Shown piece by piece: positions 6,514-7,679 of a stretch of DNA of 7,679 bases. The translations under genes and the position numbers were made by a program. Each line of letters begins with the position of its first letter. Position 1 is the first letter of the stretch. Below the pieces are notes generated by a model. That model was not told where the DNA came from and ran no database searches. It saw nothing but the letters and a program-made list of their open reading frames with translations. Source of the stretch: Alphaproteobacteria bacterium (GTDB lineage: Bacteria > Pseudomonadota > Alphaproteobacteria > CAISOG01); NCBI GenBank assembly GCA_018883285.1, contig VEQJ01000049.1:1-7679 (forward strand). Reading direction: 5' to 3'.

Positions 6514-7471
6514 GCTTAGCGAATTCGGCCGCCGCCACCTCACTGGCGGTTTCCAGCTTTCTATCCTGGCCAATATAGGCGTACTGCATCCCCTGATAAT
6601 CCATCTTAAAGTGGTTGCAGATTTCCACAAAGGGAATTTCGATACCGACCGGCGCCACCTCTGGCTTGCCCGCCACCATCAACCACAGCTTTTTGCCAGC
6701 CAGCCCATCGCCCAAATCCTGACGAATATCGGTTAAATCGGTAAAGCGGTCGATAAACACTTTCATTACCCCGCTGATGGCCGACCAATACAGGGGGGTT
6801 ACCAACACGATGCGCTTGGCCGCCACCATTTGCTCAGCCACCCACAAAAAATCGTCAAGGCGGTTGTGATGATCATAGTCAAAATAGCTGATGCTTTTGC
6901 CGTGCAAATCAATCAATTGATAGGGAATTTTGCGAAACGCCTGATCCAAAGTGTGACGGGTATGACCATGGCTGCGTGAGCTGGCCATAATGACCAGGGG
7001 ATCGCCCGTCTGCCCACTGGGTTCCCAATGCATCCAAACCCGCTGTTCATCATGATAGGCTTCGACAAAGCCGTGCCGCTGATAAAAACGCTTGGCGGGC
7101 AAATTGGATCGCAAAACCGACAGCGACAGCGGCAGCTTGCTGGCGCGTGCTTGTTCAATCATATCGTGCAGCACCACGGTGCCCAGCCCGCGCCCCTGAA
7201 AAATGGGATCAATCAACAGCTGCTTCACGAACACCCGATCGGGCTCCTGCCCAAAAACCAACACCCCAGCATCCTGGCCATCGACCTGAATAATCTTCAT
7301 CTCATCGGGGTTATAGCGGCTTTTCAGATATTCCGCTTGCCAGACTTCATCCCAACCAAACAACGGCTCAACATAGGGGCGCAGGGTGGCATGGTGGACT
7401 TTTTTGAAAAAATCAAAATCCCCCTGCACAGCAGGACGCAGTTGATAATTGGTAATGGCCGTTTTGGACAT
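6503..7471 (-). CDS. GNAT acetyltransferase fused to flavodoxin-like NAD(P)H:FMN oxidoreductase
   Basis: A 322-residue protein with two recognisable domains in one uninterrupted frame. Residues 1 to about 149 are a GNAT N-acetyltransferase: YQLRPAVQGDFDFFKKVHHA at the start, motif A VKQLLIDPIFQGRGLG with the acetyl-CoA loop Q92-G-R-G-L-G97, and motif B RSNLPAKRFYQRHGF (121-135). A short linker (EPSGQTGD) leads to residues 158-322, a flavodoxin-like domain of the NADPH-dependent FMN reductase/quinone reductase group: VIMASSRSHGHTRHTL (160-175) as the flavin phosphate loop and TPLYWSAISGVMKVFIDRF (225-243) as the second flavin-contacting loop. No signal peptide is seen, so it is expected in the cytoplasm. 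The substrates are unknown. The ATG at 7471 gives a complete GNAT start but has no good Shine-Dalgarno sequence. An internal start at M162 would cut the first strand of the reductase domain. Confidence 0.85.
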   Translation of the reverse strand: MSKTAITNYQLRPAVQGDFDFFKKVHHATLRPYVEPLFGWDEVWQAEYLKSRYNPDEMKIIQVDGQDAGVLVFGQEPDRVFVKQLLIDPIFQGRGLGTVVLHDMIEQARASKLPLSLSVLRSNLPAKRFYQRHGFVEAYHDEQRVWMHWEPSGQTGDPLVIMASSRSHGHTRHTLDQAFRKIPYQLIDLHGKSISYFDYDHHNRLDDFLWVAEQMVAAKRIVLVTPLYWSAISGVMKVFIDRFTDLTDIRQDLGDGLAGKKLWLMVAGKPEVAPVGIEIPFVEICNHFKMDYQGMQYAYIGQDRKLETASEVAAAEFAKQFL

Positions 7472-7487
7472 GAGGGAACACCAGCTT

Positions 7488-7496
7488 TAAGGAGGT
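7488..7496 (+). other. Orphan perfect Shine-Dalgarno sequence (anti-SD-like on the - strand)
   Basis: TAAGGAGGT is complementary to the 3' tail of 16S rRNA, and the following TGAT nearly continues the match. On the + strand no start codon lies at usable spacing. On the - strand it places an anti-SD-like ACCTCCTTA in the leader of the fusion gene, 17 bases before its ATG. Confidence 0.5.
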
Positions 7497-7502
7497 TGAT
7501 AA

Positions 7503-7560
7503 GACAGGATAGCAGACAGGACGGAACCGCCCTTTTAGACTCTTCCTCAGACTCTTACGG
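7503..7560. repeat. Two short 12-base-period direct repeats in the fusion-gene leader
   Basis: GACAGGA occurs at 7503-7509 and 7515-7521, and AGACTCTT at 7537-7544 and 7549-7556. Both pairs have a 12-base period. They lie in the presumed 5' leader of the - strand fusion gene. The function is unknown. Confidence 0.5.
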
Positions 7561-7588
7561 CAGAACCACTCATAAAACTACCACCAAA

Positions 7589-7616
7589 ATCATAAAAAAA
7601 ACTTTATGAAATGCAA
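7589..7616 (-). promoter_or_regulatory. Candidate promoter of the fusion gene
   Basis: Read on the - strand, TTGCAT (7616-7611) is followed after 16 bases by TATGAT (7594-7589). The -10 matches five of six consensus bases; the -35 only three. It would give a leader of about 110 bases before the ATG at 7471. Confidence 0.35.
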
Positions 7617-7631
7617 CTTTATAAGTTTTTT
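7596..7631. repeat. AT-rich inverted and direct repeats near the right end
   Basis: AAAAAACTT (7596-7604) and AAGTTTTTT (7623-7631) are perfect inverted arms separated by 18 bases. Inside and overlapping them, AACTTTAT occurs twice (7600-7607 and 7615-7622). The element overlaps the candidate promoter of the fusion gene and could be an operator or a weak terminator; no GC core is present. Confidence 0.45.
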
Positions 7632-7679
7632 GACTGGACGATCCCCTATGGCCGTGATACTGTTGGCGCAACTATCAAG

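Larger units (their letters stand above)
7472..7679. other. Gene-free right edge, probably an upstream regulatory region
   Basis: No complete gene is seen in these 208 bases. Besides the repeats and orphan SD, TTGACT (7630-7635) resembles a + strand -35 box, with GATACT (7656-7661) as a poorly spaced -10 (20 bases). An ATG at 7648 opens a frame reading MAVILLAQLS that runs off the window, but it has no convincing ribosome binding site. A + strand gene may begin beyond the edge. Confidence 0.4.

Noticed and set aside
6412..6630. A 72-codon - strand open frame covering the gltA/fusion-gene gap
   Set aside because: It runs in another frame over the conserved C-terminus of the fusion protein; no motif.
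7028..7609. A 193-codon + strand open frame opposite the GNAT domain, in frame with the orphan SD region
   Set aside because: It is mostly antisense to conserved GNAT codons, its start has no SD, and the strong SD lies near its end rather than its beginning.

Overview
The window reads as ordinary chromosome of a proteobacterium, most likely an alphaproteobacterium. The reasons are the sequence character of the dGTPase tail, the glutamyl-tRNA synthetase and the type II citrate synthase, and the grouping of gltX close to gltA, which is common in that class. The base composition is moderately GC-rich. No ribosomal RNA, tRNA, CRISPR array, transposase, phage gene or plasmid function was seen. I cannot name the genus.

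Layout. Bases 1-228 are the 3' end of a dGTP triphosphohydrolase gene (dgt) cut by the window edge. A small exported Sel1-repeat protein follows (276-878), then exodeoxyribonuclease III (xth, 922-1698), a divergent GNAT-like protein (1721-2365) and glutamyl-tRNA synthetase (gltX, 2464-3873). All five lie on the + strand. A cation diffusion facilitator with a histidine-rich N-terminus lies on the - strand (4839-3919), convergent with gltX and divergent from citrate synthase (gltA, 5052-6407, + strand). Convergent with gltA is a - strand gene (7471-6503) encoding a two-domain protein: an N-terminal GNAT acetyltransferase fused in frame to a flavodoxin-like NAD(P)H:FMN oxidoreductase domain. The last 208 bases hold no complete gene. 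They contain AT-rich repeats, a possible promoter for the fusion gene and a very strong but orphan Shine-Dalgarno-like sequence.

How the genes relate. The left half combines nucleotide-pool and DNA-repair housekeeping (dgt, xth) with an envelope protein of unknown role. The centre links glutamate charging (gltX) with entry into the TCA cycle (gltA), interrupted by a zinc-type exporter on the opposite strand. The genes do not form one obvious pathway.

I see no convincing new defence or mobile system. The points most worth a second look are the GNAT-oxidoreductase fusion, a terminator-shaped hairpin lying inside the signal-peptide codons of the Sel1 gene, and the unusual leader upstream of the fusion gene. 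All identifications come from reading motifs by eye; no database search was run.
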